From Actinomyces naeslundii (GTDB lineage Bacteria > Actinomycetota > Actinomycetes > Actinomycetales > Actinomycetaceae): a stretch of DNA of 64,000 bases. The translations under genes and the position numbers were made by a program. Each line of letters begins with the position of its first letter. Position 1 is the stretch's first letter. The stretch lies in contig NZ_MSRR01000023.1 of the NCBI RefSeq assembly GCF_001956585.1, positions 1 through 64,000 on the forward strand, read 5' to 3'. Positions 54,251-63,005 of the stretch are shown piece after piece. The notes beneath the pieces were generated by a model. That model was not told the DNA's origin. It ran no database searches and saw only the letters and a program-made list of their open reading frames with translations.

Positions 54251-54487
54251 ATGGCGAAGCCCCAACTTCGCAAGCCGAAGAAGAAGGTCAGCCCCGTCAA
54301 GGCCATCAAGGTCGGCACCATCGACTACAAGGACACCGCCACGCTGCGGAAGTTCATCTCCGACCGCGGCAAGATCCGCGCCCGTCGCGTCACCGGCGTC
54401 TCCGTCCAGGAGCAGCGCAAGATCGCCAAGGCCGTGAAGAACGCCCGCGAGATGGCTCTGCTGCCCTACTCGAGCTCGGCTCGCTGA
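54251..54487 (+). CDS. rpsR: Ribosomal protein bS18
   Basis: The 78-residue protein has [30 protein letters not shown], the bS18 core. It lies between ssb and rplI and forms a heterodimer with bS6. No zinc-binding Cys pair is visible, so it is the Cys-minus type. Confidence 0.96.
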   Translation: MAKPQLRKPKKKVSPVKAIKVGTIDYKDTATLRKFISDRGKIRARRVTGVSVQEQRKIAKAVKNAREMALLPYSSSAR

Positions 54488-54502
54488 TCGGAGGCACGCG
54501 CA

Positions 54503-54958
54503 ATGACCACCAAGCTCATCCTCACGCACGACGTCTCCCACCTCGGCTCCGCCGGCGAGGTCGTGGAGGTCAAGGACGGCTACGCCCGTAACTACCTCCT
54601 GCCCCGCAAGCTGGCCACCCCGTGGACCAAGGGCGCCCAGCGCCAGATCGACCAGATGGCCGAGGCTCGCCGCAAGCGCTCCATCGAGTCCCTCGAGCAC
54701 GCCCAGACCGCGCGCGCCTGGCTGCAGGAGAACGTCGTGACCGTCTCCGCCACCGCGGGTGACAACGGCCGCCTCTTCGGCGCCGTCACCACCGCGACCC
54801 TGGCCGACGCCGTCAAGGCTGCCGGCGGCCCCGCCGTCGACCGTCGCAAGATCCAGGTCGTGCCGCCGATCAAGTCGACCGGCCGTCACAGCGCCTCTGT
54901 GCGCCTGCACGCCGATGTCGTGGCCCCCCTCGAGGTCAACGTCGTCCCCGCGCGCTGA
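54503..54958 (+). CDS. rplI: Ribosomal protein bL9
   Basis: The 151-residue protein has the signature HLGSAGEVVEVKDGYARNYLLPRKLA at residues about 14-40 and the C-terminal domain. It ends the operon before a hairpin. Confidence 0.96.
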   Translation: MTTKLILTHDVSHLGSAGEVVEVKDGYARNYLLPRKLATPWTKGAQRQIDQMAEARRKRSIESLEHAQTARAWLQENVVTVSATAGDNGRLFGAVTTATLADAVKAAGGPAVDRRKIQVVPPIKSTGRHSASVRLHADVVAPLEVNVVPAR

Positions 54959-54977
54959 GCGCCACCGGGCATCCTTC

Positions 54978-55023
54978 CGCCGTCGGGCCGGGTCCTCCAT
55001 GCGGGGACTCCGGCCCGACGGCG
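54978..55023 (+). terminator. Terminator after rplI
   Basis: A 14-bp perfect stem (54978-54991 with 55010-55023) 20 bases past the rplI stop. Confidence 0.8.
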
Positions 55024-55030
55024 TTGTCCG

Positions 55031-55060
55031 GGGTCGTACAGGGTCGTGCTGGGTCGTGCC
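55031..55060. repeat. Three tandem 10-bp units
   Basis: GGGTCGTACA, GGGTCGTGCT and GGGTCGTGCC run in tandem. The third overlaps the start of direct repeat copy 1. Confidence 0.6.
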
Positions 55061-55138
55061 GGCGGTCCGGATCGTAGGGTAGGTCGCGAGGTCGTACCCT
55101 TAACCCTCAACCTCGAGGCATAAGGCACGACAGCGCGG
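55054..55138. repeat. 85-bp direct repeat, copy 1
   Basis: It matches the copy at 56254-56338 with four differences in 85 bases. It ends 15 bases from the stop of the DUF559-like gene. Inside, TCGTGCC and GGCACGA are inverted at the ends, and CGAGGTCG with a near complement forms an inner hairpin. Confidence 0.8.
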
Positions 55139-55152
55139 TCGGGAGCCGGCGG

Positions 55153-56151
55153 TCATCTCCACAGGTCTGCCACGGGGCGCGCGCTGCGGGCGACGGTGGC
55201 GGGGAAGAGAGCCAGGATCCGGTCGCGCAGCACGTCGAGATGCGTGAAGTCCGCCCAGATGAAGCGCTCGATGCGCCAGCCCATGCGCGTGAGGGCGTCC
55301 TGGCGCTGCTTCTCCTGCCACAGGTCCTCCGGGGCCCTGTACTTGATCCGCCCGTCGAACTCCGCCAGTACCCGGTATTCCGGGCATGCCTCATCGGGGA
55401 AGTAGAGGCGGGAGTGGTGGACATCCGTGATCGCCATCTGAATGCGCGGAGCCGGCAGGCCCAGGGCGCGCACCAACCAGTGCAGCAGTGACTCTCCCGG
55501 TGATTCGGTGAAGGCCGAGGCTATGGCGACGACGGCACGGGCGCGCCGGGCCCCGGCACGCGGGCCCTGCGCCGCGATGGCGGCTTGGAGCTGATGCCGG
55601 GCAGCCTCGACTCGGCGGCTCGACTGCGCGTACTGGTATCGCGATGGACGGGCGATAGCGCGAAGCGCCGACTCGACCACGCACACCGAGTCGTGGGCGG
55701 GAAGGTCAAAGGCGCAGTCGACCGCGGTCCGTCCCAAGGTGCTCACAGGCAGGCCCGAGACGGTGGTGATGTCCTTCTGCGGCAGCGTCAGATGTCGCCG
55801 GCGCAGGTACGCGAGGCGCTGCGCTCCCGGTGGGAGGGGGAGCTCCTGGTGGGGATGGTGCGGACTTGAGGGGACGACGACGCTGACATCCGGCTCACGC
55901 TCCCGCAACCACAGACCGTGAACGAGTGCGGCCGACTCGTGGCTCAGGCAGCGCGCGGACTTGACCTGAAGGCAGGCGGCCGCGCAACGAGCCAGACTGA
56001 GGCGCGCGCCGGCCTCCCAACGGGGCAGGTCCTGAACGCCGATATCCCCATAGACACCACGAAGGAGCCTGACGGGGTTGCGCATGGCGGCCGGTGGGCC
56101 AGCGGACGCGACAACGGGCGGCAGCTGAGGCGGTTCGGGATAGGGCTCCAT
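55153..56151 (-). CDS. DUF559/endonuclease-fold protein with AbiEi-like start
   Basis: The 332-residue protein has a wHTH-like N-terminal part (RNPVRLLRGVYGDI, KSARCLSHESAALVHGL) and a C-terminal endonuclease-fold domain with AEFDGRIKYR, EKQRQDALTRMGWRIERFIW (DUF559 pattern). Such proteins are common in actinobacteria as 'type IV toxin-antitoxin-like/DUF559' hypotheticals of unknown use. The start is uncertain; ATG 56151 or 56196 are both open. It lies between two direct repeats and shows no clear operon partner. Confidence 0.65.
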   Translation of the reverse strand: MEPYPEPPQLPPVVASAGPPAAMRNPVRLLRGVYGDIGVQDLPRWEAGARLSLARCAAACLQVKSARCLSHESAALVHGLWLREREPDVSVVVPSSPHHPHQELPLPPGAQRLAYLRRRHLTLPQKDITTVSGLPVSTLGRTAVDCAFDLPAHDSVCVVESALRAIARPSRYQYAQSSRRVEAARHQLQAAIAAQGPRAGARRARAVVAIASAFTESPGESLLHWLVRALGLPAPRIQMAITDVHHSRLYFPDEACPEYRVLAEFDGRIKYRAPEDLWQEKQRQDALTRMGWRIERFIWADFTHLDVLRDRILALFPATVARSARPVADLWR

Positions 56152-56253
56152 GTCGCAAGCGTGATGGGCGGGTGGGAGAGGTGGCCACCGCAGCATCGGA
56201 GCCCTGTGGATGCAGCAGGGAACGGACAGCGCTGTGGCCACGGGGTGACGGCC

Positions 56254-56338
56254 TCGTGCCGGCGGTCCGGATCGTAGGGTAGGTCGCGAGGTCGTAGCCT
56301 TAACCCTCGACCTCGAGGCGTAAAGCACGACAGCGCGG
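56254..56338. repeat. 85-bp direct repeat, copy 2
   Basis: This copy starts exactly 1,200 bp after copy 1. It lies 103 bases upstream of the DUF559-like gene start. Here the inner hairpin is perfect (CGAGGTCG with CGACCTCG), while the outer inverted ends have lost a pair. Confidence 0.8.
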
Positions 56339-56363
56339 GAAGGGCCGGTCGGCGAGGGGTAGG

Positions 56364-57788
56364 TCAGTGGCGCCAGCCGGTGCCGCGGGCCCGTAGGTAG
56401 GTGGTGGCGCCGCGGGCGGCCATGAAGACCCAGGCGAAGGCGATCCACAGCAGCACCAGGCCCGAGACCGTGCCGACTACTCCCGGCAGTGCGCCGCCGC
56501 CGATGAGCAGGGCGAGGGGGACGTAGGGCACCAGCGTCAGCAGGCCCGCCCACGCCAGGTAGCGGCCGTCACCGGCGCCCATGAGCACGCCGTCGAGCAG
56601 ATAGACGACCCCGGCCAGCGGCAGCGCGCTCGCCGCGACCAGGAGCGTCGGCGTCGCGGCCGTGATGACGCCGGGGTCGGAGGTGAAGGCGTGAGGCAAC
56701 CAGGCGGCGCCCGCCGCCATGAGCACCCCGATGAGCACGCCGGTTCCAGCACCCCAGGCCAGCAGCCGTCTTAGGAGCTCATCAATGGACCAGCCGGCCG
56801 TGGCCGTGGCGGACTGAGTGTCGGTGTCTGCCGCGGTGTCGACCTCGATGTCGCTCGTAGCGGAGTCGGCGTCGGATCTCTGCGCCTGCCCCAGGGCGGT
56901 GCCGATGAGGGCCTGTGCCGCCACGGCCAATGCGTCGAGGGCGAAGGCCGCAAAGGTCCACAGGGCGTTCACCACCTGGTGAGCGGCCAGCGACACGTCC
57001 CCAAGTGCCGTCGCCGCCCACACGGTCGCCAGGATCGCCACCCTGAGGCTCAGCGAGCGGATGAGCAGAGGGGTCCCACTGCCCAGAGAGGCCCGCAGGC
57101 CCTCACGGTGGGGGAGCAGGCCCACGCCGGCCGCCCGGGCCGTCCGGGCAATTGGACCAGCCAGCGCCAGCGCCATGGCCGTCTGCGCGATCGCGGTGCC
57201 CGCGCCCGAGCCCGCGATCCCCATCCCGACGCCGTAGAGCAGGATCGCGTTGACGACGATGTTGAGGACCGCCCCACCGGTGGCCACGACGAAGGGCGTG
57301 CGCGTGTCCAGCAGACCGCGCAGCACGCCGGTGGCCGCCAGAACCATGAACATGCCCGGCAGCCCCGGGCAGGAGGCGCGTAGGTAGGCAATGGCGGCCT
57401 GGGCCACCGGGCCGTGGGCTCCCATCGCCTCAGTCAGCCAGGGGGCGGTCAGTCCCAGGAATGCCCCCGCACCCAGCCCCAGCAGGAGCGCCAGCCACAT
57501 CCCGTCGACGCCGGCCCGCAGGCCCTCGATGCGGCGGCCGGCACCGAAGAGGCGGGCCGTTGTCGCCGTCGTCGCGTAGGCCAGGAAGACGAATAGACCC
57601 ACCGTCGTCGTCAGGATCGAGGAGGCCAGAGACAGGCCCGCCAGGCTCACTGCACCGAGGTGGCCCACCATCGCCGAGTCGGCCAGAACGAAGAGCGGTT
57701 CGGCGATCAGCGCCCCCAGCGCGGGCAGGGCCAGGGACAGGACCTGGCGGTTGAGGCTGGTGGATGTGGGGCTGCTGGTGTCGGGCAC
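56364..57788 (-). CDS. MATE-family multidrug/toxin exporter (DinF-like)
   Basis: The 474-residue membrane protein has about 12 spans and MATE features (LALPALGALIAEPLFVLADSAMVGHLGA near the start; ALFVYG-like segments; LDTRTPFVVATGGAVLNIVVNAILLYG in the middle). MATE proteins expel drugs with H+ or Na+. A hydrophilic loop (about residues 295-325) is Asp/Ala/Thr-rich and unusual. GTG 57788 is the start. It lies after copy 2 of the direct repeat. Confidence 0.88.
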   Translation of the reverse strand: MPDTSSPTSTSLNRQVLSLALPALGALIAEPLFVLADSAMVGHLGAVSLAGLSLASSILTTTVGLFVFLAYATTATTARLFGAGRRIEGLRAGVDGMWLALLLGLGAGAFLGLTAPWLTEAMGAHGPVAQAAIAYLRASCPGLPGMFMVLAATGVLRGLLDTRTPFVVATGGAVLNIVVNAILLYGVGMGIAGSGAGTAIAQTAMALALAGPIARTARAAGVGLLPHREGLRASLGSGTPLLIRSLSLRVAILATVWAATALGDVSLAAHQVVNALWTFAAFALDALAVAAQALIGTALGQAQRSDADSATSDIEVDTAADTDTQSATATAGWSIDELLRRLLAWGAGTGVLIGVLMAAGAAWLPHAFTSDPGVITAATPTLLVAASALPLAGVVYLLDGVLMGAGDGRYLAWAGLLTLVPYVPLALLIGGGALPGVVGTVSGLVLLWIAFAWVFMAARGATTYLRARGTGWRH

Positions 57789-58497
57789 GGCCCCATTGTG
57801 GACTACGGCAGGTGACCGGAGACCATTGGCCTGGGCCGACCGCCCTTGCTGCCCAAGCGGTCCTCATGACCAGGTTGAGGATCAGGTTGAGGATGAGCTC
57901 TTCACCTCACGTCCTCGATGTGATCGATCGGGCGAACACCCCGATACCGCTGGAGGATCGCACAACGATCTTCCCTAAGGGAAGGTAGGTAAATTATGAA
58001 AGAGCGCTGAGGGTTTGGCGTGTGGGGCCGTTTCTGACCGAGGTGCTCACGGTCTGGGGATAACTGGTTCAGACACCCGTGTAGGAGACCCACAAACGGC
58101 GTGGACCTCAAGTCGAAGGTCATGTTTGTCCACAGGTTTACCCACTTGTCCACAGATCACATTGTGATGTCGTGGGAAGTACCTATAGAAAGTCTGAACT
58201 CCCATCATGGCGTTATTGCAACGAAAAATCGATGTCCTCCAGTGGTGTGGTGCCAGGTGCACACATCTGTGTCCACAGGCGTCGCGTCTGTGTCCCCAGG
58301 CATTGGGGGCCTTCCCACAGGTGGGGTGCCGATATCCCCAGTGGCGGTGAACTTGAGAGTTTGCGAGGTCCCCACGATGGCGTTATCGTCACGCGCGCGC
58401 TCTACGCGGGCGAGCGTCTTCCTGGCGGGGCGCGACGTCGTCGGGGGCGCTAGGACGGGCCGGTGCCAGCCGGTGTGATAGTGCGGAAGGTGGCCGG
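57789..58497. other. Intergenic region before dnaB with DnaA-box-like cluster
   Basis: The 709-bp gap has no gene. Two perfect TTGTCCACA sites (58126-58134 and 58146-58154) lie 20 bases apart. GTGTCCACA is at 58268-58276 and TGGGGATAA at 58055-58063; TCCCCA motifs recur to 58340. The sites precede the replicative helicase gene and could couple its expression to DnaA. Confidence 0.6.
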
Positions 58498-59922
58498 ATG
58501 GACAACGGCATGGGCGCTCAGGCCGGCTCGGGCGGTGCCGACAGCGGAAGCGTCCGCACCGATAGTGCCGCCTTCGACCGTCTCCCGCCTCAGGACCTTG
58601 AGGCCGAGATGGCCACGCTGGGCGGCATGCTCCTGAGCAAGGAGGCCATCACCGACGTCATCGACGTCCTGCGTGGTCCGGAGTTCTACCGCTCGGCCCA
58701 CGAGTCGATCTTCGACGCGATCGTCGAGGTCTACAACCGCTCCGAGCCCGCCGACCCGCTGATCGTGGCCGATGAGCTCTCCCGGCGCGGTGAGCTCGAG
58801 CGCATCGGTGGCGCGCCCTACCTGGCCTCCCTCATGGCCACCGTGCCCACGGCCGCCAACGCCGGCTACTACGCCCGCATCGTCAAGGACAAGGCGCTCA
58901 TGCGCGGCCTGGTCCAGGCCGGCACCCGTATCACCCAGCTGGGGTACTCCACCGACGCCGGCGACATCGCTGAGCTCGTCACGCTGGCCGAGGCCGAGGT
59001 CTACTCGGTGGCCCATCACGAGGGGGAGAAGGAGGACTACGTCGCCGTCTCCGAGCTCCTGGGGGAGGCCAATCTTGAGATCGAGGCCGCCCAGAACCGC
59101 GAGAACGGGGCGCTGACCGGAGTGCCCACCGACTTCATCGAGCTCGATGAGCTCACCGGCGGGCTCCACCCCGGACAGATGATCATCGTGGCCGCGCGCC
59201 CTGCCATGGGGAAGTCCACGCTCGCCGTGGACTTCTGCCGCTCGGCCTCGATCCACCACGGCATCACCAGCTGCTACTTCTCCTTGGAGATGGGGCGCAT
59301 GGAGCTCATGATGCGCATCCTGGCCGCCGAGTCCAGCGTGGACATGAACAAGCTGCGCGGTTCTCGCCAGATGGAGGACCGGGACTGGACCGACGTCGCC
59401 GTGGCCTACAACCCCGTCTCCAACGCGCCGCTGTTCATCGACGACTCGCCCAACCTCACCATGCCGGAGATCCGCTCCAAGGCGTTGCGCATGAAGCAGC
59501 AGCACAACCTGGGGCTCATGGTCATCGACTACCTCCAGCTCATGAGCTCGGGCAAGCGGGTCGAGTCGCGTCAGCAGGAGGTCTCCGAGTTCTCCCGGTC
59601 CCTCAAGCTGCTGGCCAAGGAGCTGGAGATCCCGGTGATCGCCGTCGCCCAGCTCAACCGCGGTCCCGAGCAGCGCACCGGTAACAAGCCCCAGATGAGT
59701 GACCTGCGCGAGTCCGGCTCCCTGGAGCAGGACGCGGACATCATCATCCTGCTGCACCGCCCGGAGTACTACAACAACGAGGAGCGCCCGGGCGAGGCCG
59801 ACATCATCGTGGCTAAGCACCGTAACGGGCAGACCCGCACCATCCCGGTGGCCTTCCAGGGGCACGTGTCGCGCTTCGCTAACATGGCGCGCGACGTCAC
59901 CCCTGAGCCCGCCTACGAGTAG
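58498..59922 (+). CDS. dnaB: Replicative DNA helicase DnaB
   Basis: This hexameric helicase has 474 residues, an N-terminal domain with PPQDLEAEMATLGGMLLSKEAITDV and a RecA-like domain with ARPAMGKSTLA (K239), LEMGRMELMMRILAAES and DLRESGSLEQDAD. The length shows no intein, unlike in some mycobacteria. DnaA-box-like sites lie upstream. The gene's end overlaps a convergent permease gene by 10 bases. Confidence 0.96.
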   Translation: MDNGMGAQAGSGGADSGSVRTDSAAFDRLPPQDLEAEMATLGGMLLSKEAITDVIDVLRGPEFYRSAHESIFDAIVEVYNRSEPADPLIVADELSRRGELERIGGAPYLASLMATVPTAANAGYYARIVKDKALMRGLVQAGTRITQLGYSTDAGDIAELVTLAEAEVYSVAHHEGEKEDYVAVSELLGEANLEIEAAQNRENGALTGVPTDFIELDELTGGLHPGQMIIVAARPAMGKSTLAVDFCRSASIHHGITSCYFSLEMGRMELMMRILAAESSVDMNKLRGSRQMEDRDWTDVAVAYNPVSNAPLFIDDSPNLTMPEIRSKALRMKQQHNLGLMVIDYLQLMSSGKRVESRQQEVSEFSRSLKLLAKELEIPVIAVAQLNRGPEQRTGNKPQMSDLRESGSLEQDADIIILLHRPEYYNNEERPGEADIIVAKHRNGQTRTIPVAFQGHVSRFANMARDVTPEPAYE

Positions 59923-60704
59923 GCCGGTTCGGCAGGGGGTGGGGCCGGGAGTCGGACTGTGCGCAGGCGCAGGACGCCCACGGCCCAGCTCGCCGCCGTC
60001 AGCAGGACGGCCATGGCGGCGCCGTGCGCCAGCCCGCGGTGCAGGTAGGCGCCGGTGTCCTGCCCCAGGTTCTCCACGACGACGCTCGCCAGCTCCCGGG
60101 TCGACCACAGCGGCAGGACGCGGGTCCAGCCCTCGGAGGGATCAACCAGCACCTGCACCGCCATGACCGACAGCAGCAGAAGAGCCCCCTCCAGGTCCCG
60201 CGGAACCAGAGCAGCCGCCAGGGAGCCCAGGGGAGTGGCGACGGTGGCGGTCAACAGCAGCATGACCGGCACCGCACTCGGGTGGGTGAGCTCGTCGCCG
60301 ATCGTGATCAGGACGAGGCCGCTGTAGAGCAGGCCGATGATCCACCCGAGCCCGAGCACCGCGAGGTAGCGGCCCAGCAGCAGGGTTGCGGGTGGAGCTC
60401 CACTCACAGCGAGGCGGCGGTCCACTGAGCGGGACGAGACCTGCGTGAACAGCGCCAGCGTTGCCGTCGCCCAGCCCAGGCCGATCGACAGGAGCCGGAT
60501 GGCGGTCCAGTGCGTCTCGAGGCGCACCAGGTAGAAGGTCAGCGGCAGCAGAGTCGCCAGCGCGAGGGCACCGCGCCGTCGGGCGAGCTCACGCAGGGTG
60601 ATGAGCGCGACCAGGCCCGTGGTCGCGGCCGTCGACCGGAACCGGGCGTCCTCGGCGTGGTCCCACTCGGTGTGCGGTGTGGACTGGTCAGGCGGCGTGC
60701 TCAT
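59913..60704 (-). CDS. ABC transporter permease
   Basis: The 263-residue membrane protein has about six spans (LALATLLPLTFYLV, LLSIGLGWATATLALF, LAVLGLGWIIGLLYSGLVLITIG, VPVMLLLTATVATPLGSLAAALV, LLLLSVMAVQVLV and AMAVLLTAASWAVGVL). It is of the ABC-2/CcmB type. The start overlaps the upstream ATPase stop by ATGA, so both are one operon under the PadR gene. The substrate is unknown. Confidence 0.78.
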   Translation of the reverse strand: MSTPPDQSTPHTEWDHAEDARFRSTAATTGLVALITLRELARRRGALALATLLPLTFYLVRLETHWTAIRLLSIGLGWATATLALFTQVSSRSVDRRLAVSGAPPATLLLGRYLAVLGLGWIIGLLYSGLVLITIGDELTHPSAVPVMLLLTATVATPLGSLAAALVPRDLEGALLLLSVMAVQVLVDPSEGWTRVLPLWSTRELASVVVENLGQDTGAYLHRGLAHGAAMAVLLTAASWAVGVLRLRTVRLPAPPPAEPAYS

Positions 60705-61615
60705 GCGGACTCCTTTCGACGTTCCCGTCGGGGCATTCGGTGGGTTGTCCGGCCTGTGTCCTCCTGCGGGGCCGGCAGCTCGACGACGCGGTCGACCAGG
60801 TCGACGTCACGCAGCAGGTGGGTGACCAGCAGGACGCCTGCACCCGAGGCTCGCCAGGCCGAGATGAGGGCCCACAGGTCCTCGTAGGCCAGGGCGTCCA
60901 GGCCCTGGTAGGGCTCGTCCAGCAGGAGCAGATCGGGTGCGTCGAGCTGGGCGAGAGCGACGTTGAGCTTCTGCTGGGTCCCGCCCGAGAGCGTCCCGGC
61001 GGTCTGGTCTCCGCGAGCGGTCCAGCCCAAGCGGGTGAGGAGGCGGTGTCCCGTAGAGACGGAGCGGCCTTGCCGGATCCCGCGTGCCGCCCCGAAGAGC
61101 CGGAGGTGCTCGTCCACCGTCAACAGTGGCGCCAAGGAGTCGAGCTGAGGCGCGTAGCCGAAGTTCGGCGTCCTCTCGATGCTCCCACCGCTTGCGCGCA
61201 GCAGGCCTGCGCAGAGTTGAAGCAGGGTCGACTTGCCGGCGCCGTTGGCTCCGACGACGGCGACGACCTCGCCCCGGTGGATGGTGAGGTTGATGCCGGA
61301 CAGGACCGTGTGCCTGCCTCGGCGCGCGGAGACGTCTCTCAGGCGCAGGACGACGGGAGCGGCCACGGTGGGCGCGGGTACGTCAGCCTGGTAGTCCCGC
61401 AGCGCAGAGGCGACCTCGCGCGCGTAGAGGACCGCCGGACCGTACAGGTCGCCGGGTGTCACTCCGGCTGCCTCGGCCTCGGCCCGGGTTGAGGCGGCCG
61501 TGCGCTCGACCTCGCAGGTCGGCAGGCCGCGGGAGGCGAGCTCCGCCTCGAAGCTTCGGTACCAGTCGGCCATCGTGTCCGGCACCGGGTCCCTGGCTTG
61601 CTCGGGCCGGCTCAT
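60701..61615 (-). CDS. ABC transporter ATP-binding protein with extra N-terminal helical part
   Basis: The 304-residue protein starts with ~90 residues not found in plain ABC ATPases (ADWYRSFEAELASRGLPTCEVERTAASTRAEAEAAG..., helical and HAAS-like). Then comes the ATPase domain: GANGAGKST Walker A (about residues 125-133), LSGGTQQKL signature and LLLLDEPYQGLD Walker B. The start ATG 61615 follows GGAGG and overlaps the PadR stop by ATGA. Confidence 0.85.
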   Translation of the reverse strand: MSRPEQARDPVPDTMADWYRSFEAELASRGLPTCEVERTAASTRAEAEAAGVTPGDLYGPAVLYAREVASALRDYQADVPAPTVAAPVVLRLRDVSARRGRHTVLSGINLTIHRGEVVAVVGANGAGKSTLLQLCAGLLRASGGSIERTPNFGYAPQLDSLAPLLTVDEHLRLFGAARGIRQGRSVSTGHRLLTRLGWTARGDQTAGTLSGGTQQKLNVALAQLDAPDLLLLDEPYQGLDALAYEDLWALISAWRASGAGVLLVTHLLRDVDLVDRVVELPAPQEDTGRTTHRMPRRERRKESA

Positions 61616-61962
61616 GAGGGGGCCTCCGTGCGTACCTTCCGGCCCTCGATGAGAGCACCGACCGCCGTGGAGAAGGTTCGCCACTCGGCCCGTCGCGCGG
61701 CGAGCTCTGTGTGCCCGGCGTCGGTCAGCTCGTAGTACTTGCGGGCGGGTCCGGAGGTGGAGGGGCGCCAGGAGACCGCGACGAGGCCGCGCTTCTCCAG
61801 GCGCATGAGAGCCGGGTAGAGCGTGCCGCCGGGCACCTCGTCCAGCCCGGCGACGGCGAGCCGCTGTGCCAGGGACAGGCCGTAGTCGGCGTGCTCGGCC
61901 AGCAGTGAGAGCAGACAGGGTTCCAGGAATCCGCGCAGGAGGCGTGCTGCTGATGAGTCCAT
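61612..61962 (-). CDS. PadR-family transcriptional regulator
   Basis: The 116-residue protein has the winged helix YGLSLAQRLAVAGLDEVPGGTLYPALMRLEKRGLVAV (about residues 27-63) with a basic wing RPSTSGPARKYYELTDAG and a short helix. It is the short PadR type that often controls a drug transporter, here the ABC operon downstream, which it overlaps. A palindromic TAGATAATCTA lies just upstream. Confidence 0.88.
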   Translation of the reverse strand: MDSSAARLLRGFLEPCLLSLLAEHADYGLSLAQRLAVAGLDEVPGGTLYPALMRLEKRGLVAVSWRPSTSGPARKYYELTDAGHTELAARRAEWRTFSTAVGALIEGRKVRTEAPS

Positions 61963-61984
61963 GGTTTATAGGCTACCTAGTTAC

Positions 61985-61995
61985 TAGATAATCTA
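61985..61995. promoter_or_regulatory. Probable PadR operator
   Basis: TAGATAATCTA is an 11-bp palindrome around the central A, within CTACTAG-like repeats, about 25 bases before the PadR start. PadR proteins bind ATGT/ACAT and TAGAT-like sites. Confidence 0.5.
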
Positions 61996-62012
61996 TCTAC
62001 CGATGGTGAAAG

Positions 62013-62049
62013 TCCGCCGCCGACGGAGCTGGAGACCGTCGGCGGCGGA
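62013..62049 (-). terminator. Terminator after the kinase gene
   Basis: A 14-bp perfect stem (62013-62026 with 62036-62049) with a 9-base loop, 54 bases past the stop at 62103. Confidence 0.8.
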
Positions 62050-62102
62050 TGGTGAAGCGGGAGGATCGGTGAGGAACCGAGGGGTGCCTCGGTAGCGAGG
62101 CC

Positions 62103-62909
62103 TCAGGCCGGCCGGTACTCGCCCTGGTAGACGTAGAGGAAGGGCATGTTGCCGCGCAGCCCGTGCCGGATGGAGGAGGAGACGACCTCCTTGGCGGTGA
62201 CGGCGGCCTGAAGCGGGGTGGCGCCCTTGGCGAGCTCGGCGGTCACCGCAGCGGCCAGGGTGCAGCCGGCGCCGTGGACGCGCTCGGTGCCCACGGCCTC
62301 AACCTCGAGGACCTCCAGGGTGGTGCCGTCGTAGAAGACGTCCAGCGCGGTGCCGGTACCCAGTGACGGGCCGGCCTTGGCCAGGACATTGGGGACGCCC
62401 TGGTCGTGGATGCGCTTGGCGGCGTCCTTGAGCTGCTCGACGGTGGTGATCTCCTCCATGCCCGCCAGCGTGGCGGCCTCGAAGAGGTTGGGGGTGGTCA
62501 TCGTGGCGCGCGGCAGGATCTTGGTGCGCAGGGCGTTGTCCACCTCGAGAGCGCCCCCGAACTCCTGGCCCTTGCAGATGAGGACCGGGTCGAGCACCAC
62601 GGCGGGGAAGTCGTAGGTCTCCAGGGCCTGCTCGACGACATCGATGGTGGGCGCCGTGCCCAGCATGCCGATCTTGACGGCGTCGACGCGCGAGTGAACG
62701 GCGGCGCAGGTCTCGATCTGGTCGGCGATGACGCCGGGGTCCACCGGGACGAAGCGGTGGTTCCACCCGTCCTTGGGGTCCATAGAGACGATGCAGGTCA
62801 GGGCCGTGCATCCGTAGACGCCGAGGGTGTGGAAGGTCTTGAGGTCGGTCTGGGCGCCGGCGCCGCCCGAGGCCTCGGAGCCGGCGATGGTCAGGGCGAT
62901 GGCAGTCAT
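62103..62909 (-). CDS. pdxK: ThiD-type pyridoxine/pyridoxal kinase (PdxK-like)
   Basis: The 268-residue protein has LTIAGSEASGGAGAQTDLKTF, CIVSMDPKDGWNHRFVP, VVLDPVLICKG, LFEAATLAGME and VHGAGCTLAAAV, which together match the Bacillus PdxK (ThiD-like) branch better than plain HMP-P kinase. It would phosphorylate vitamin B6 vitamers or HMP using ATP. The function must be tested, since ThiD and PdxK are hard to separate by sequence. It is a single transcription unit. Confidence 0.8.
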   Translation of the reverse strand: MTAIALTIAGSEASGGAGAQTDLKTFHTLGVYGCTALTCIVSMDPKDGWNHRFVPVDPGVIADQIETCAAVHSRVDAVKIGMLGTAPTIDVVEQALETYDFPAVVLDPVLICKGQEFGGALEVDNALRTKILPRATMTTPNLFEAATLAGMEEITTVEQLKDAAKRIHDQGVPNVLAKAGPSLGTGTALDVFYDGTTLEVLEVEAVGTERVHGAGCTLAAAVTAELAKGATPLQAAVTAKEVVSSSIRHGLRGNMPFLYVYQGEYRPA

Positions 62910-62944
62910 GGGTCAAGCCTGCACCGGCCGGGGCGCACGAGCCA

Positions 62945-62976
62945 AGCCGGGCCGGTCGTATGGAACCGGCCCGGCT
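62945..62976 (-). terminator. Terminator after the NAD(P)-binding reductase gene
   Basis: A 12-bp perfect stem (62945-62956 with 62965-62976), 30 bases past the stop at 63006. Confidence 0.75.
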
Positions 62977-63005
62977 GGGTTGGTGCGCTGTGAGCGGCCG
63001 CGGGC

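Noticed and set aside
58498-59922. Intein in dnaB
   Set aside because: The protein is 474 residues, the plain family length, and the P-loop region is uninterrupted.
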